Positions 48,502-60,868 of a stretch of 64,000 nt of DNA are shown piece by piece. The position numbers were made by a program, and so were the translations under genes. Source of the DNA: Manis javanica. Lineage: Eukaryota > Chordata > Mammalia > Pholidota > Manidae. The stretch covers positions 2,790,001-2,854,000 of the forward strand of contig NC_133166.1 of assembly GCF_040802235.1 (NCBI RefSeq). Direction: 5' to 3'. Each line of letters begins with the position of its first letter. Within the stretch, counting starts at the first letter, position 1. The notes under the pieces are model-generated. The model was not told the DNA's origin. It did no database searches and saw nothing but the letters and a program-made list of their open reading frames with translations.

Positions 48502-48906
48502 TAAATGAACTTCTAACTTACATTTGGAAATCCTATTTCTTTAATTATGCCTTCACTGAAAATTATGTAAAATAGATCATCTTTCCTTAAGAAATGCTGT
48601 TCAATTGGTGTTCTGAAAAGATGAGTCAGAGAGTTACATGTTAGATGGCAAATCTAAGCAATTCAGCTTTCTGCCGTGACGGAAGTCTTCTATAACCTGT
48701 ATGTGATGTAACACCTGCTAGACACATATGGCTATTGAGCACTTGAATTGGAAATAATTCAAAGAACTGAAATTTTCTTTTACTTAGTTGTAATTTCTAT
48801 TTAAATTTTCACATGAAATTACTCATTGCTGCATTGTAGAACTCAGATGTGATGGACTGATGTCACATTCTATTTTGAAATATCTGGATTTAACAAGATT
48901 GGAAGG

Positions 48907-50586
48907 ACTTATCCATTTTGGCACACATTTTGGTACTTTCTAAGCAGCATATGAAAAATTGTGAAATTAATAGGCTAATAATTTATCAAAGGAAATTAAA
49001 ACATTCTTTTGCATTTCCATTTGTCATTTTAAATAACAGGAAACAGATATTTAAATTGGGGAAATATAAATTAGTTGACCAAAGTACTTTTTCATTTCTT
49101 TATATTCATCCACATCTATCCTTAAAAAATAACCTCACATAGCAATTGTCTAGTGGTGTATTATTTATCTAACTTCTTAACTGACTACCAACCCATCTTC
49201 CTATGTTATCTATAATCAGAGTACATATTATACACCCAAAGCAACACTTAGCATTTTTCTTGTAATATCTTTTCATCTTTTCAGTAATCATGTCACATAG
49301 ATGTAATCATACGCAGTCTGATAGCAGAGAGATGAATTTCTCAAAGTCAATTAAAAGGGACAACAATATATGTAATCCCTGGTTGGGCTAATGCCACCCA
49401 CTTCCCTTTTGTGGCAACTGAAATATATTAATCGCATATATATAGAATTAACATAGATAATCCAGATTTTATCCTTGTTTTTATTTCATTTAAAAAACAT
49501 TTGTAAATTCCTTCTCTTAACTCTTACGACTATGGGAAAGATGAGTTCTATAATTTTCTGGAGATGTTGAATCTTATCAAAATACAAGTTGAATTAAAAG
49601 TATAAATAATCAAACTATCTAAGAAAATCAGATTTAGAAAACCATAATGATTATATATATTTATCAGTATATGAAGGATATGAAAAAAAATGCTCCAGAG
49701 CAATTGATTATTTTGGTTATACACATTTTAATTTTATCTTATTCCATATATGTGTGTGAGTGTGTGATGCTATTATTTACATATACAGATATATAGCAAC
49801 TATTTAAGTACATTGAATAAACTCCTTATCCATATAGCAATGTATATAAAAACACCTTAATGCAAAAAAATAAATATACAATTTATTTATTTGGGACCTC
49901 GCATAATTTATGAAATCTTCTACTGCTCTATTTGAGCAAGGTGGTGCTCCAAGGATTCCACAGAGGGTCTCTTTCCATGGGGCTCATAAGTAGGCATCAG
50001 AAAAGGCCAGAGAGACTCATGCACTTTAAAGGGTATCATGTATCCTCTTTGGAAGTCAGGCCCTCACCTCATAATCTTTGCCTGTTGTCTGGTTATCGTA
50101 CTGTTTTTGTGATTTAACTGCATAGTTAATAGTGCATAGTTAATTGCATAGCTGATTTGAAATCTTGTCTTTTACTCCTTTTATATCTAAAAATGAAGAG
50201 TTCAGAAGAGGGCTTAAATTTTATTTTGTAAATTCATTTTACTTGCTGTCAGTGTCACTCTTGGTAGCATCATATCCCTACAGATGCAGGAACTTTGGAG
50301 ACAGACTGAAATTTTTGAAAGCACTTTTTCTTTTTTTTTGCATACTTCCCTTTGGGATAGAATCAAAGCTAGCACTAAAAATAAATAAATAAATAAAATT
50401 AAGAGACAATCTGGTCAAGCGTCTTCTATGAGAAATGAGAAGACTCAGGTTCAACAAAATAGTGAATGATCCAAGATACAAGTCTATAAATGTTTCTATT
50501 TGCTTTTACTGAATACCAGATTCTCCTCAGTCTATTCTAATCCCTTTAATTTATCCATCACAGATTTCAGGATAAAGAATTAACAA
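48907..50586. other. Single-copy spacer upstream of the OR5J2-like pseudogene
   Basis: AT-rich, with no gene or named repeat seen. About 50280-50586 is a diverged match to 55400-55668 ahead of the intact OR5J2-like gene. A candidate splice acceptor (CCATCACAG) ends at 50563, 23 nt before the ATG. Confidence 0.5.
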
Positions 50587-51525
50587 ATGGCTGAAGAGAA
50601 TTTTACGGTTGTTACTGCATTTATTCTTTTGGGGCTGACAGACTGCGCTGAACAGAAAGTAATGCTTTTTGTGTTGTTCCTGGGGATCTAAGCCATCACC
50701 CTGGTGGGGAATCTGGGCATGATCTTCATAATCCGAATCACACCCAAGCTCCACACACCCATGTACTTTTTCCTCAGCTGCCTGTCATTTGTAGATGCCT
50801 GCTACTCATCTGCAATCGCACCCAAAATGCTAATCAACCTCCTGGTTGTGAGGGGAACCATTTCTTTCTCTGCTTGCATGGTACAACATTTGTATTTCGG
50901 GGTGTTTATTACCACAGAAGGCTTCTTGCTGTCGGTGATGGCATATGACCGGTACGTGGCCATTGTGAACCCTCTGCTTTACACGGCAGCCATGTCTAAG
51001 AGGAAGTGTGTAGGGCTGGTTGCTGGGTCATGGATATGTGGAACAATTAACTCGCTGATACACACAGTAAGCTTAGGCAGACTGTCCTTTTGTAGGCTGA
51101 ATATTGTCCGCCACTTCTTCTGTGATATTCCCTCGCTCCTAAAGCTGTCATGTTCGGATACCTCCGTCAATGAGCTGTTGCTCTTAGTCTTCTCTGGAGT
51201 CATTGCCATGGCCACCTTTTTGATTGTGATCATTTCGTATGTGTTTATTGTGCTCGCCATTCTGAGGATCCGCTCCGCAGAAGGGAGACTGAAAGCCTTC
51301 TCCACCTGTGCCTCTCACCTGACGGCAGTGACCATATTCTACGGCACCTTAAGTTTTAGTTACATCCAGCCGAGCTCCCAGTATTCTGTAGAACAGGAGA
51401 AGGTGGTTGCTGTGTTCTATACGCTAGTGATTCCCATGCTGAACCCGCTGATTTACAATCTGAGGAACAGAGAGGTGAAGGATGCTGTGAAAAGGGCCAT
51501 AGAAACAAAACAACTCTCCTGTTAA
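50587..51525 (+). pseudogene. OR5J2-like olfactory receptor pseudogene, single nonsense codon
   Basis: A full-length 312-codon receptor frame whose only visible lesion is TAA at 50689-50691, codon 35, where the intact paralogue has TAT (Tyr, in TM1). Everything after it is open: [25 protein letters not shown] and PMLNPLIY. Re-initiation at Met45 (50719) or at the in-frame ATG at 50704 would lose the N-terminus and half of TM1, so a working receptor is unlikely. From codon 36 it differs from the gene at 55669-56607 at only four residues (89, 103, 108 and 291), but before that at nine of 34. The single stop suggests recent loss; it might even be variable within the species. Confidence 0.9.
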
Positions 51526-51845
51526 TCTCAAGACCTTGTCACTTCTACAATATTCTACCCGTCAGTTCTTCACTTGTAGCATTCACATGAATTCAATGAA
51601 TTTTAGAGTTTCTAAGTATAATACAAATCATTTTATTTTACATATTAATTTTTCACACGAGGAAGCAAGACTAGAAAGTAAAAGTGACTTTATGTACAAC
51701 TGCATTTTAGAAAGGTAACTTAAATCTCAGTTCACTAGACTATTAATATTTATATCAATCAATTTTAATACAATCAATTTAATAATTTTTTTTAATCCAT
51801 AGAATTGTGAGCATCTTTTCTGATTAGGGGAAAACTTCACATGTG

Positions 51846-51902
<57 letters not shown>

Positions 51903-54900
51903 ATATAAAGATTATATATATATATAGCAGATATAATGAATTACAGATCTTTCTAGTATACTTAAAAAATTATTTAGAAAGTTAATTTTATACATATTTT
52001 CTTTTATTTTTAAAACTTGCGTTACATTTTAAGTATTGGTAAGTCCCCATGTTAAATAAAAAGAAGGCTATGAATACAAATTACATTTTCCAACTACTAG
52101 TTATTTGCCTACTTTTATTCCTTTTAGACATCAGTGACTTTAGCAACTGAAAGATGAGTTATGAGAAAATGACCCTATTATAATCCTCAGCTTGCAACAA
52201 TATATTCTTCCTTAAAAAAAAATCCACCATAAAAGACAGATAACTTGTATAAAATGATTCCATTTTGGAATAAGTAAAATTCAGCCCCCTTCCCATCCAT
52301 CTGTCCTTTCAAGAATTGACTTCATGTTCTTTCAAGATTGAAGAAAAGTCCAGCAATCTTCAAATCACATGATGGATGTTAATGCCTGCCTGAAGTTTCA
52401 TTCTATAATGATGGATTACTTGATTAACTTCATTACTTCTCCTGATTTTAGAAATCATGCTGTAAAAAATATTATAATAAAAAGTTTAAAATAAAAATAA
52501 CAGATTATGTTCAATGTTCTGCATTTTGGGAGCCTGTATTAACGATTTCCTATCAGACAACCTGAGGTTTTCAAAACTGATGAGAAAGTTTAAACTAGTT
52601 AAACAATTCTACATTTGCTAATGGATACCTGACAATGAATACAGTTAATATGCTAGAAAGAATGACAAGGTTTAGAAAAGAAAAGCAATTGTTATTTTTC
52701 CAATGAACAATGACAATAACAAAGCTATTATAAAGTGGTTTTTGCATATACATTTGGTAACACATGGGTCACGAAATTAGGTTGATTTAAAGTAATATGT
52801 TATTCATTCATGTGGGATATAAGTCAAATTCCATGAAAATGTTGTTTTGTAGAGAATAACCATCTTCATTATTATAGTACTAACAGTTCATACCATAATG
52901 TGTTTAATTGAAGTATAACACTGACTTCTCTGACAAGCATTCTTATGTATGCATATATATCTCCATGCATATTCATATAAGAAGAATCAAAACGAAAAAA
53001 AATGGACCAGTACAAAAAAATCAACTTGTCCCAGTTCATTTTAGAAACCTGAATTGCCATTCAGCTGTGACAGAATGGTCTGGATTTTTTCTCAACTAGA
53101 TTTTGATAAGAAGAGGTTATGCACATAAAAGGTGAAAATAGCACCTGGAACTTCCATGCATGTTTTTAAATGTGTATTTGTAGTAGAAAGTGAATATGTT
53201 GGTGTATTCCATAGAAATAAGAATTCAATAGGAAAATGACACTGGATCTTGGCTATGTTTAAGCAAACAGCAACATTATAGGACATTGTTTAAAGAAGCA
53301 CACATATACAGATAATGTGTGAATAATTATATTTAACAAACCTTGACTTCACAACTATTAAGGACAATCATATTTTCTGTAGATTTTGAAAGGTCCAGTC
53401 CATATTATATCTTAATGAAATGTATGCAGTTTATTCTAATTATTCACAATTAAAATTTCTGCTATTTTTTCACCCTTGGCTCTATTTGCTTTCCAGTGTA
53501 TAACATTTTTTTATATTACCATCTTCAAGAAGCCAGTTCCTCTGGTATCCCTAGAGAAAGTCCTTTGAGAATCTTGAACACAATCCCAAATGTAATTTTT
53601 GGGTTGTTGTGATTGACTTAGTGTAATCAGATTCTGAACTACAGGGATTCTGGCCTCATTAGAACAGAAAAATGCGTGCATACACACATTCATATGTGTA
53701 TATATATATATACCTTTCCCTTCTTTCAACTTTGCCTTATTTGAGGAAATAATTAAAGATGTGAAACCATCATTCTTTTTTTTTTGATGTGTCTGTTTTA
53801 CATTGTTTTACTTGGTTTTATCTTAGTTTTTGTTTTAACCTAGAATGATATTCAGTTACCTACCATTAAAATCTTGATCATTCTGAACCGCAGAAAATAT
53901 CAACTGGTTTCATTTCTAAGAAAAGAGTAAAAAACATGGAAATAGACTTGAGCATTCTAAATGAATTGATATACCAAGCTTTTTTACATCATTGGTAAGT
54001 CCATTCCTTCTAATGTTTTCCTTTTTCTTTTAATTGCATCATTTTTAGCATTCATCCTGTAAATAATTGAAAATTTCAAATATGTTAGGTTCTTATCAGT
54101 GTTTTGAATCATATAGTTCATATAAGTTGCATCCATATCTTATATAATTCAATTCTCAACACTGTCATCCAATTTTGCTGCCAAAGTTATATAGTTTTAT
54201 AACTGGATTGCTAATATAATTTCTAATTCCTTTTAAATATTCTATTTCCCAAATAGTAGTTTACAACAAAATTCATGTCTATAAGTAATCTCCTTTTTTA
54301 ATGGGAAATTTTTCAGTTAATACTCTAAGAGTAGCAAAAGAAAGAACAGGTATAAGATTTATAAAAGTACAGTTTTGAAATATACAGACTTATTATTTGT
54401 GGGAAATGCTCTCCCATACTGTCAAATCTGTTGGTATTCTTTCAAAAGTTTGTGAGACATCCTGAAAAAATATGTGCTTATTTTATATATCTCACATTGA
54501 CAAGGCCAGTTTATAAACAAAAAATTGAGATGTCCATTTGATAACTCAAATCAAGGAATAAATACAAAAAGATTTATTTGGGAAGTAAAGATAATTCTAT
54601 CCTGGATCAAGAAAGCTAAATAACTTTTCTGATGAAATAAAACCTGTTATTGTCAACATTAGGATTTGACTGAAGATTAATAGATTCCTACCATCTCTCT
54701 GTTGTGGCAATCAAAACATTTTAATTAAAACAAGTAAGTAGTGTCAATTATACATAGGCCAAAATAATCACTTCTCATAATTTCTCAGACAACAACCCAA
54801 TTTAAAGAAAACGTCTTTCAAATTTCTGCCTTCTAAATTGTTATGCCCGCTTTCTAAAATTCTGCTTCCTGTTTTTCAAAATTATATAACATTTCAGAAA

Positions 54901-55645
54901 AAGCAGGAGGCTCCATGTAGTCCAGATATGCAAGAATCAGTATTCTGTGTCCTCAGTCTCAGAGTGAGACACCGTCTAGAGCTCCTGTCCAATCACAGGG
55001 AAAATTGTCCCGAAGCAACAATCCTGGCTACTTGTAATAGGTATCATGCGAAAAGCAGGCTTTTCTTTCATGACTTTCAGAGTTAGCTGTTGCCCCCCAA
55101 TGCATCCCATGATCTCAGAAGCCACAATTTGGTATTTTTAAATGTCATTACTGTTTGCACCTGAGCCACCTTATTTCATGATAATGGCCAATTTGCTATC
55201 TACACTATGGTACCCGTAGATCATTTCTACATATAACTTCAAAATATGTATAACTGACCCCAAAACAAAACAGAACAGATCAGAAGAGAATTTCATTGAA
55301 TCACAACTTTCCAAAAATATGTAATATACATGCTATTAATTTTAATTCCCATTAGTGCTATCATTTCCTTAGTGCTAGTAAACTTTGTTATTGAGGTAGT
55401 TATTTTAGAGACAGACTGAAACTGTGAGAATGAAACACTCCACGATTGGTTTTTTGACATATAATCATATAAAATAACAACCCTGGGAAGAAAATTAGAG
55501 ATGATCTAGCCCACTTGCTAATTTTATTAATGATGAAACTCAGATTCAAAGAAGCGGTATGAGACTCACATCAGTGACTGTATTCATTTGATTGTACTTT
55601 ATTTTCCTCTAATAAATTATAAATCCCCTTTTTTTCTCACAATAG
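51526..55645. other. Spacer between the two OR5J2-like copies
   Basis: AT-rich, no gene recognised. The first 200 bp are a diverged match to sequence after 56607, so the pair arose by an older duplication of about 5.1 kb spacing. It contains a TA microsatellite (51848-51900). The frame of 82 codons at 54838-55086 has no recognisable similarity and I do not call it a gene. Confidence 0.5.
51848..51900. repeat. (TA)n microsatellite
   Basis: About 53 bp of uninterrupted TA repeats, followed by a shorter TA tract near 51913-51926. Likely variable in length. Confidence 0.95.
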
Positions 55646-55700
55646 ATTTTTGTGAAAAGAAGAAATGAATGGCTGGAGGGAATTTTACATTTGTTACTGA
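55624..55700 (+). promoter_or_regulatory. Splice acceptor and overlapping upstream ORF at the OR5J2-like start
   Basis: A pyrimidine run ends in CTCACAATAG at 55645, a good 3' splice site, leaving a 23 nt leader. In that leader an ATG at 55665 precedes the receptor ATG (55669) by 4 nt in another frame and encodes 11 residues, stopping at 55698-55700. It has a purine at -3, whereas the receptor ATG has T there, so it could lower initiation at the receptor start. The pseudogene copy lacks this upstream ATG. Confidence 0.55.
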
Positions 55701-56607
55701 GTTTATTCTTTCGGGGCTGACAGACCGCGCTGAACTGAAAGTGACGCTTTTTGTGCTGTTCCTGGGTATCTATGCCATCACCCTGGTGGGGAATCTGGGC
55801 ATGATCTTCATAATCCGAATCACACCCAAGCTCCACACACCCATGTACTTTTTCCTCAGCTGCCTGTCATTTGTAGATGCCTGCTACTCATCTGCAATCG
55901 CACCCAAAATGCTAATCAACCTCCTGGTTGTGAAGGGAACCATTTCTTTCTCTGCTTGCATGGTACAACATTTGTGTTTCGGGGTGTTTGTTACCACAGA
56001 AGGCTTCTTGCTGTCGGTGATGGCATATGACCGGTACGTGGCCATTGTGAACCCTCTGCTTTACACGGCAGCCATGTCTAAGAGGAAGTGTGTAGGGCTG
56101 GTTGCTGGGTCATGGATATGTGGAACAATTAACTCACTGATACACACAGTAAGCTTAGGCAGACTGTCCTTTTGTAGGCTGAATATTGTCCGCCACTTCT
56201 TCTGTGATATTCCCTCGCTCCTAAAGCTGTCATGTTCGGATACCTCCGTCAATGAGCTGTTGCTCTTAGTCTTCTCTGGAGTCATTGCCATGGCCACCTT
56301 TTTGATTGTGATCATTTCGTATGTGTTCATTGTGCTCGCCATTCTGAGGATCCGCTCCGCAGAAGGGAGACTGAAAGCCTTCTCCACCTGTGCCTCTCAC
56401 CTGACGGCAGTGACCATATTCTACGGCACCTTAAGTTTTAGTTACATCCAGCCGAGCTCCCAGTATTCTGTAGAACAGGAGAAGGTGGTTGCTGTGTTCT
56501 ATACGCTAGTGATTCCCATGCTGAACCCGCTGATTTACAGTCTGAGGAACAGAGAGGTGAAGGATGCTGTGAAAAGGGCCATAGAAACAAAACAACTCTC
56601 CTGTTAA
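55669..56607 (+). CDS. OR5J2: Olfactory receptor, OR5J2-like (intact)
   Basis: Odorant G-protein-coupled receptor of 312 codons. Hallmarks: N-glycosylation site NFT at 5-7, GN at 41-42, LHTPMYFF at 55-62, Cys97 paired with the loop cysteines, [10 protein letters not shown] at 118-127 (Val in place of the usual Cys at 127), [16 protein letters not shown] at 176-191, KAFSTCASH at 236-244 and PMLNPLIY at 283-290. Long stretches such as [16 protein letters not shown] and [16 protein letters not shown] match my memory of human OR5J2. The start is the ATG matching the family N-terminus; an ATG 4 nt earlier is out of frame. The next receptor to the left in the window is a pseudogene copy of this gene. 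No inactivating change is seen. Confidence 0.93.
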   Translation: MAGGNFTFVTEFILSGLTDRAELKVTLFVLFLGIYAITLVGNLGMIFIIRITPKLHTPMYFFLSCLSFVDACYSSAIAPKMLINLLVVKGTISFSACMVQHLCFGVFVTTEGFLLSVMAYDRYVAIVNPLLYTAAMSKRKCVGLVAGSWICGTINSLIHTVSLGRLSFCRLNIVRHFFCDIPSLLKLSCSDTSVNELLLLVFSGVIAMATFLIVIISYVFIVLAILRIRSAEGRLKAFSTCASHLTAVTIFYGTLSFSYIQPSSQYSVEQEKVVAVFYTLVIPMLNPLIYSLRNREVKDAVKRAIETKQLSC

Positions 56608-57269
56608 TTCAAGACTTTGCTAATCCTGAACTGTCTGCCAGTCAGTTCTCACTTCCAAGAATTCCATAGGTGTTACAGCTTCTAAAGATTGTAAAGATGT
56701 TTTTATTCTATATGCTTATTTGTTATATGAAGAGGCAGCCAGAAAGGGAAAGCTGTTTAATTCCCACACCCGAATCACAAAAATAGCCTATCCCATAGGT
56801 CTTCTGACATTCTAGGCTGTGAGTCTCTGAATCAGTATAAATGCCATAATACATTTATATTTTTCTCTTATTTGGAGAAAGGAATTGTTTAATATTTGCT
56901 TGCATTTAAGTACATAAAAACAGGGTGTGCACAAAGAAAACATAATTGGTTGTCAAATTTCCAAGAATATAGATATAACTATAACTGACATATGCCTCTC
57001 AACAATCATAACGTTAAGGATAACAAAAATTTATATGAAATTTAATAAAACATCCATTTGACCATTCTTTTAGAAGTCTTGGGTTATGTTTTCATTTCTG
57101 TGACTATTTAACTTTGCTATTTTTTCTTATGTTTGGAATAATTAGCTCCCATTTGCCTATGCTGAGTATATTACACACATACAATAAAATAAATAAAATA
57201 AGCGTATTATGTGAGTCCTATAACTTTGATCTTTAATTTTTAATTCTTTGGTCTGTTCTAATTTCTTTG
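56608..57269. other. Downstream flank of OR5J2-like gene
   Basis: The first 100-150 bp are a diverged match to sequence after 51525. AATAAA-type words occur near 57044 and 57184; either might serve as the receptor polyadenylation signal, unproven. Confidence 0.4.
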
Positions 57270-58080
57270 CCTTTCCGTTCATTTTAGAATCAGTTTGCAG
57301 ATTGCGCTCACTCAAGTATCAGATCTAACAAGGACTGTATTTCCAATCCATAAGCAAAATATTGTCTCCACATACATGTCACTGATTCTTTTCCTCAGTA
57401 TTTTGCTGTGTTCGATATGTTGATTTAGGGCATATTTTGTTCAACTTATAAATGTTTCATGCTTTTGATTTTACTGTAGTAAGTTATATATTTGCTTAAA
57501 CTTCAAATTCTTTATTTCATATATACAGAAATACAAAGGATTCTGCATGTTGGCCTGGTTCACTGTGAATTTGTTGTATTCGATTATTAGTTCTAGTCAC
57601 TTTTACAAATTCAGTTTCTACACCAACAACCATGTCAGCTACACAGAGAAACAATTTTATTTATTTGTTTCAGCTCTATGTGTCATTTTATTTACATTCC
57701 TCATCTTATTGCACAGGCTGGGATCTCCATTATGGTCTATAATTGTTGTAGTAAGAAAAACAGCCTTGCCTTCTTCCAATTTTAATGGGCAAATATTCAT
57801 CCTTTCATCATTAAGTATGATGTTCACTCTACGTTTTATTGTAGATATCCTGTATCTTTTTTTAGGAAGTCACTTTCTGTTTCCAGACTGTTGAGAGATC
57901 ATTTTATTTGATGCTATAAATGGAAAGTGAATTTCATCAAATGCTTTTTCTGCATCAACTGAGAAATTCATACATTTTTTTCTCTTTATGCTGCTGATAC
58001 AATTAGTTACATTATTGATATTTGAATGTTGAACCAGGCACCCTGCAGACCAGTATGGTTATGTGTTCTATTTTTATTCC
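57270..58080 (-). mobile_element. Ancient LINE-1 ORF2 fragment
   Basis: The plus-strand text is antisense to LINE-1 ORF2: TTATTGCACAGGCTGGGA, CATTAAGTATGATGTTCACT, CAAATGCTTTTTCTGCATC and a GATATTTGAATGTTGAACCA stretch occur in the expected order. Diverged; the 115-codon plus-strand frame here is a shadow. Confidence 0.8.
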
Positions 58081-59130
58081 ACTTTACAAGCGAAGTTACA
58101 AATCCTTTATTATATCATGCAGTGTAGCAAGGCAGAGAGATATAAACAGTTCTCTGCCAATCACCTATAGTATTCAAATGGAGAAGCCCGGATAAAATGT
58201 CTTCAAAGTCTGAGGAGCAGAAGATGATGGAGAATGAATACTCCCCTTACAGACCTCCTTTTTGGGGAAAGAATATGCATTTCTCACATCGTCTGTGGCA
58301 GAATTCTACCTACAAAACATTAGCAACAGATATTTGGCTTTTTTGGAATTCTGCTTCTCCTCAGCCTTCATTTACCAAAGGTGGCTGAACTTCTTAAAAC
58401 AGAAATCATTTCTTAACATGGGAACCTGCTTGTTTACCTCAAGCAGGTTCCTAACAAGAATTAATGCTAATTCTTGCCCATCCTCTGGTTTAGTACAGAT
58501 TCTACTCAGCCTTCATCCTGCATTCACTTTGTTACGGCTATTGTTGCAAAATCACTCATCCAAAATGCCTGATTAATTTATATTTCTGAGTGAATTTGTT
58601 TATTTTTAATTAATTAATTACATGCTTCTTAAAGTCATTTTCTGTGGCAGACAAGGCTTTTCACTGGTTTTTCTTTCTTGTTTTTAGTCTCTCTGCTGTT
58701 TCTTCTCTTCTAGTCTGACATCTGCCAAAGTGAAGTTCTACATTTATCATCTCTGGATGACATCAATGAAGCGCACAAATCACATTAAGAGACAATATAG
58801 GGTATTTGTTAGAGCTTGAAGTCCTAAGCATGAGCTAGAACACCTGGCTTGACTACCTATTTCTAACACCTAATGCCCTGGGGCACTCTGCCAATGTACT
58901 CTCTGGGCCACTGTTTTAAAATGTGAAAAATGGAAATGTTAATGGAACCTACCTCACAGAGATGTTGTGGTGACTAAACTCATCAAGACATGAGGAATGA
59001 CTGCCATACAGCACTTAGAAATATGAGATATTATGGCCTGGTAGTCTTTATGGCCATTGTAAAGATTTCTTGTAACCGCATCAGTAGTTGATAGTATTTA
59101 TCCCCACATGATGCCATACCATGCAATTCT
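58081..59130. other. Unassigned spacer
   Basis: No gene or clear repeat. Two overlapping small frames at 58197-58576 show no recognisable similarity. Confidence 0.4.
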
Positions 59131-59790
59131 TCTTGTATTTCAAGTCTTTATTTTTTCAGACAAATTTTAGGTTCACAGAAAAATTGAGAGGAAGGTACAG
59201 AGCTTTCCCATATTTCCCATATATTCCCTGTGCACATCTCATAGCCTCCCCGTCCTATGATGCACGTCCACCACCAGAATGGTGCTTTTGTTACAGTCCA
59301 TAAAGTTACATCACTCTCATCAAAAGTTCATAGTTTACAGGAGGGTTCACTTACATTAGGGTATATTTGGTGTTGTACATTACATGGATTTAAACAAATA
59401 AATAATGACTTGTATGAAACACTGTAGTTTAACACAAAGTATTTCTGCTGCTCTAAAAATCCTTTCTGCTCCACCTATTCATTTCCTCCTCTCCCTTAAC
59501 TTCTGTAAACACTGATATTTTTTGTTTGATCTTTTCCAGAATGTTATATCATTGGAATGATAGATACAGTATGCAGTCTTTACAGATTGGCTCTTTCCAC
59601 TTAGCGACTTGTACTTAAGGTTCTACCATATCCTTCTGTAGCTTAATAGTTCATTTCTTTTCAGTGCTGAATAATATTCCATGGTCTGGATGTACCATGA
59701 TCCATTAACCACTTCATCTACTGAAGGACATAATGATTGCTTTCTATCATACACTTTTAAAATTTTGTGCCAAAAAGTGTTTTATTAAAT
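59131..59790 (-). mobile_element. Ancient LINE-1 (L1M) 3' fragment
   Basis: Antisense L1M 3' region: words TTTTAGGTTCACAG, AAATTGAGAGGAAGGTACAG, GTTACATCACTCTCATC and GAATAATATTCCATGGTCTG in order. Diverged by roughly a fifth or more by eye. Confidence 0.8.
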
Positions 59791-60868
59791 GCTCATTGGC
59801 TAAACAGAGATTTTTCTTGCATAATGGTAACAAAGTAAGTATTGTAGGCTAATAGGGACAATAAAATATCAGAAATATTCAGAAGAATAAAGGCAGACAA
59901 AATGGGGAAAAATAAAAGTAAGCACATGGGAAAATATGAAGAATGATATGAAGCAACTATGTATAAAAGGCAAGATAACCATGTCCCTGCCATGTACCAG
60001 GTCTTATTTGTCTTAGAAATAGTGTATATGACAGGATTATCTCTGCTTGCTTTCCACAAGTAGGACAATCAACCAGTGCGGTTTAGCGATGAAAATCAAT
60101 GAAATACAGTGCGTAATCAGTATGGATGAAAATTTGGAGCCATCAACCCAAGGGAAGAGAGGCAACACACAGGCATCACAGAAGAGCTTTTTTACCCAAG
60201 GTTACAAAAATAACTGCAACAGAATTTTTAAAGATAGATATTACTTTTTTTTCAAAAAGGTAAGGAAATACTACAAACTTCTAAACCAGGCAATCAGCTA
60301 TTAAGAACAACCACTTGGAGGAAAAAAATTACAAACTTGGGAGTTTCTGAGTGGTCTCAAATATTTATCTTAATTTGAATAATCCTGATATCAACAAAAT
60401 GATTGATTGAGACAAAATCAGATGCCAGTCAGAATGTAAGGACTGCTGAATTACAAAATATATTCACTACACAGACTCATGTTCAGAAGAAAAGACATTG
60501 ATGAGGAAAATGGGACACACACACACAAACATAAACACACTTATATACACATGTACACACACATAGAAAGACACATTAACTTTATTCTTTAGGTTACAGC
60601 AGCACCAAAATCCTTGGAGATTTTATTTGGGGGTCGGGGGTTACATCTATGCAAGACATTTACTCTACTATAACAGTTACATAACTTATGGAAGGCAAAT
60701 GTCTTTACTAGTTTGTTTGTTAGCCTATTTACAACAGTTGGAAGTCCTTACCATATAGACACCTTCTGTAAATATATATTGGACTCATATGTGCTTACAA
60801 TTTCTTTTAGAGGGTTATAAAGAAAAATGTGAAGTTCATAATGTGGTTTTTGGGAAGCATAGTGAACT
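59791..60868. other. Downstream flank of the OR8K3-like gene
   Basis: No gene seen. A CA-rich patch lies at about 60513-60566. Confidence 0.45.

Larger units (their letters stand above)
30796..48906. repeat. Tandem unit 4 of the OR8K5-like array, longest and right-most
   Basis: About 18.1 kb. It has the retroviral composite at its left, a nested LINE-1 insertion (36565-38280), an OR gene (39041-39982) without the upstream solo LTR, a private 1.5 kb segment (40414-41915), and about 5 kb of spacer (43450-48390) absent from units 1-3. Its right flank runs into single-copy DNA, so it probably keeps the ancestral right-hand arrangement. Confidence 0.85.

Noticed and set aside
51056-51305. Minus-strand frame of 108 codons opposite both OR5J2-like copies
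   Set aside because: Shadow of the receptor coding region.
50704-51525. A functional shorter receptor of 273 codons starting at the internal ATG after the stop
   Set aside because: It would lack the N-terminal glycosylation site and half of TM1. The full-length relationship to the intact copy makes a pseudogene the simpler reading.
57547-57894. 115-codon plus-strand frame with hydrophobic stretches
   Set aside because: It lies in antisense LINE-1 ORF2 sequence; the hydrophobicity comes from the T-rich antisense strand.
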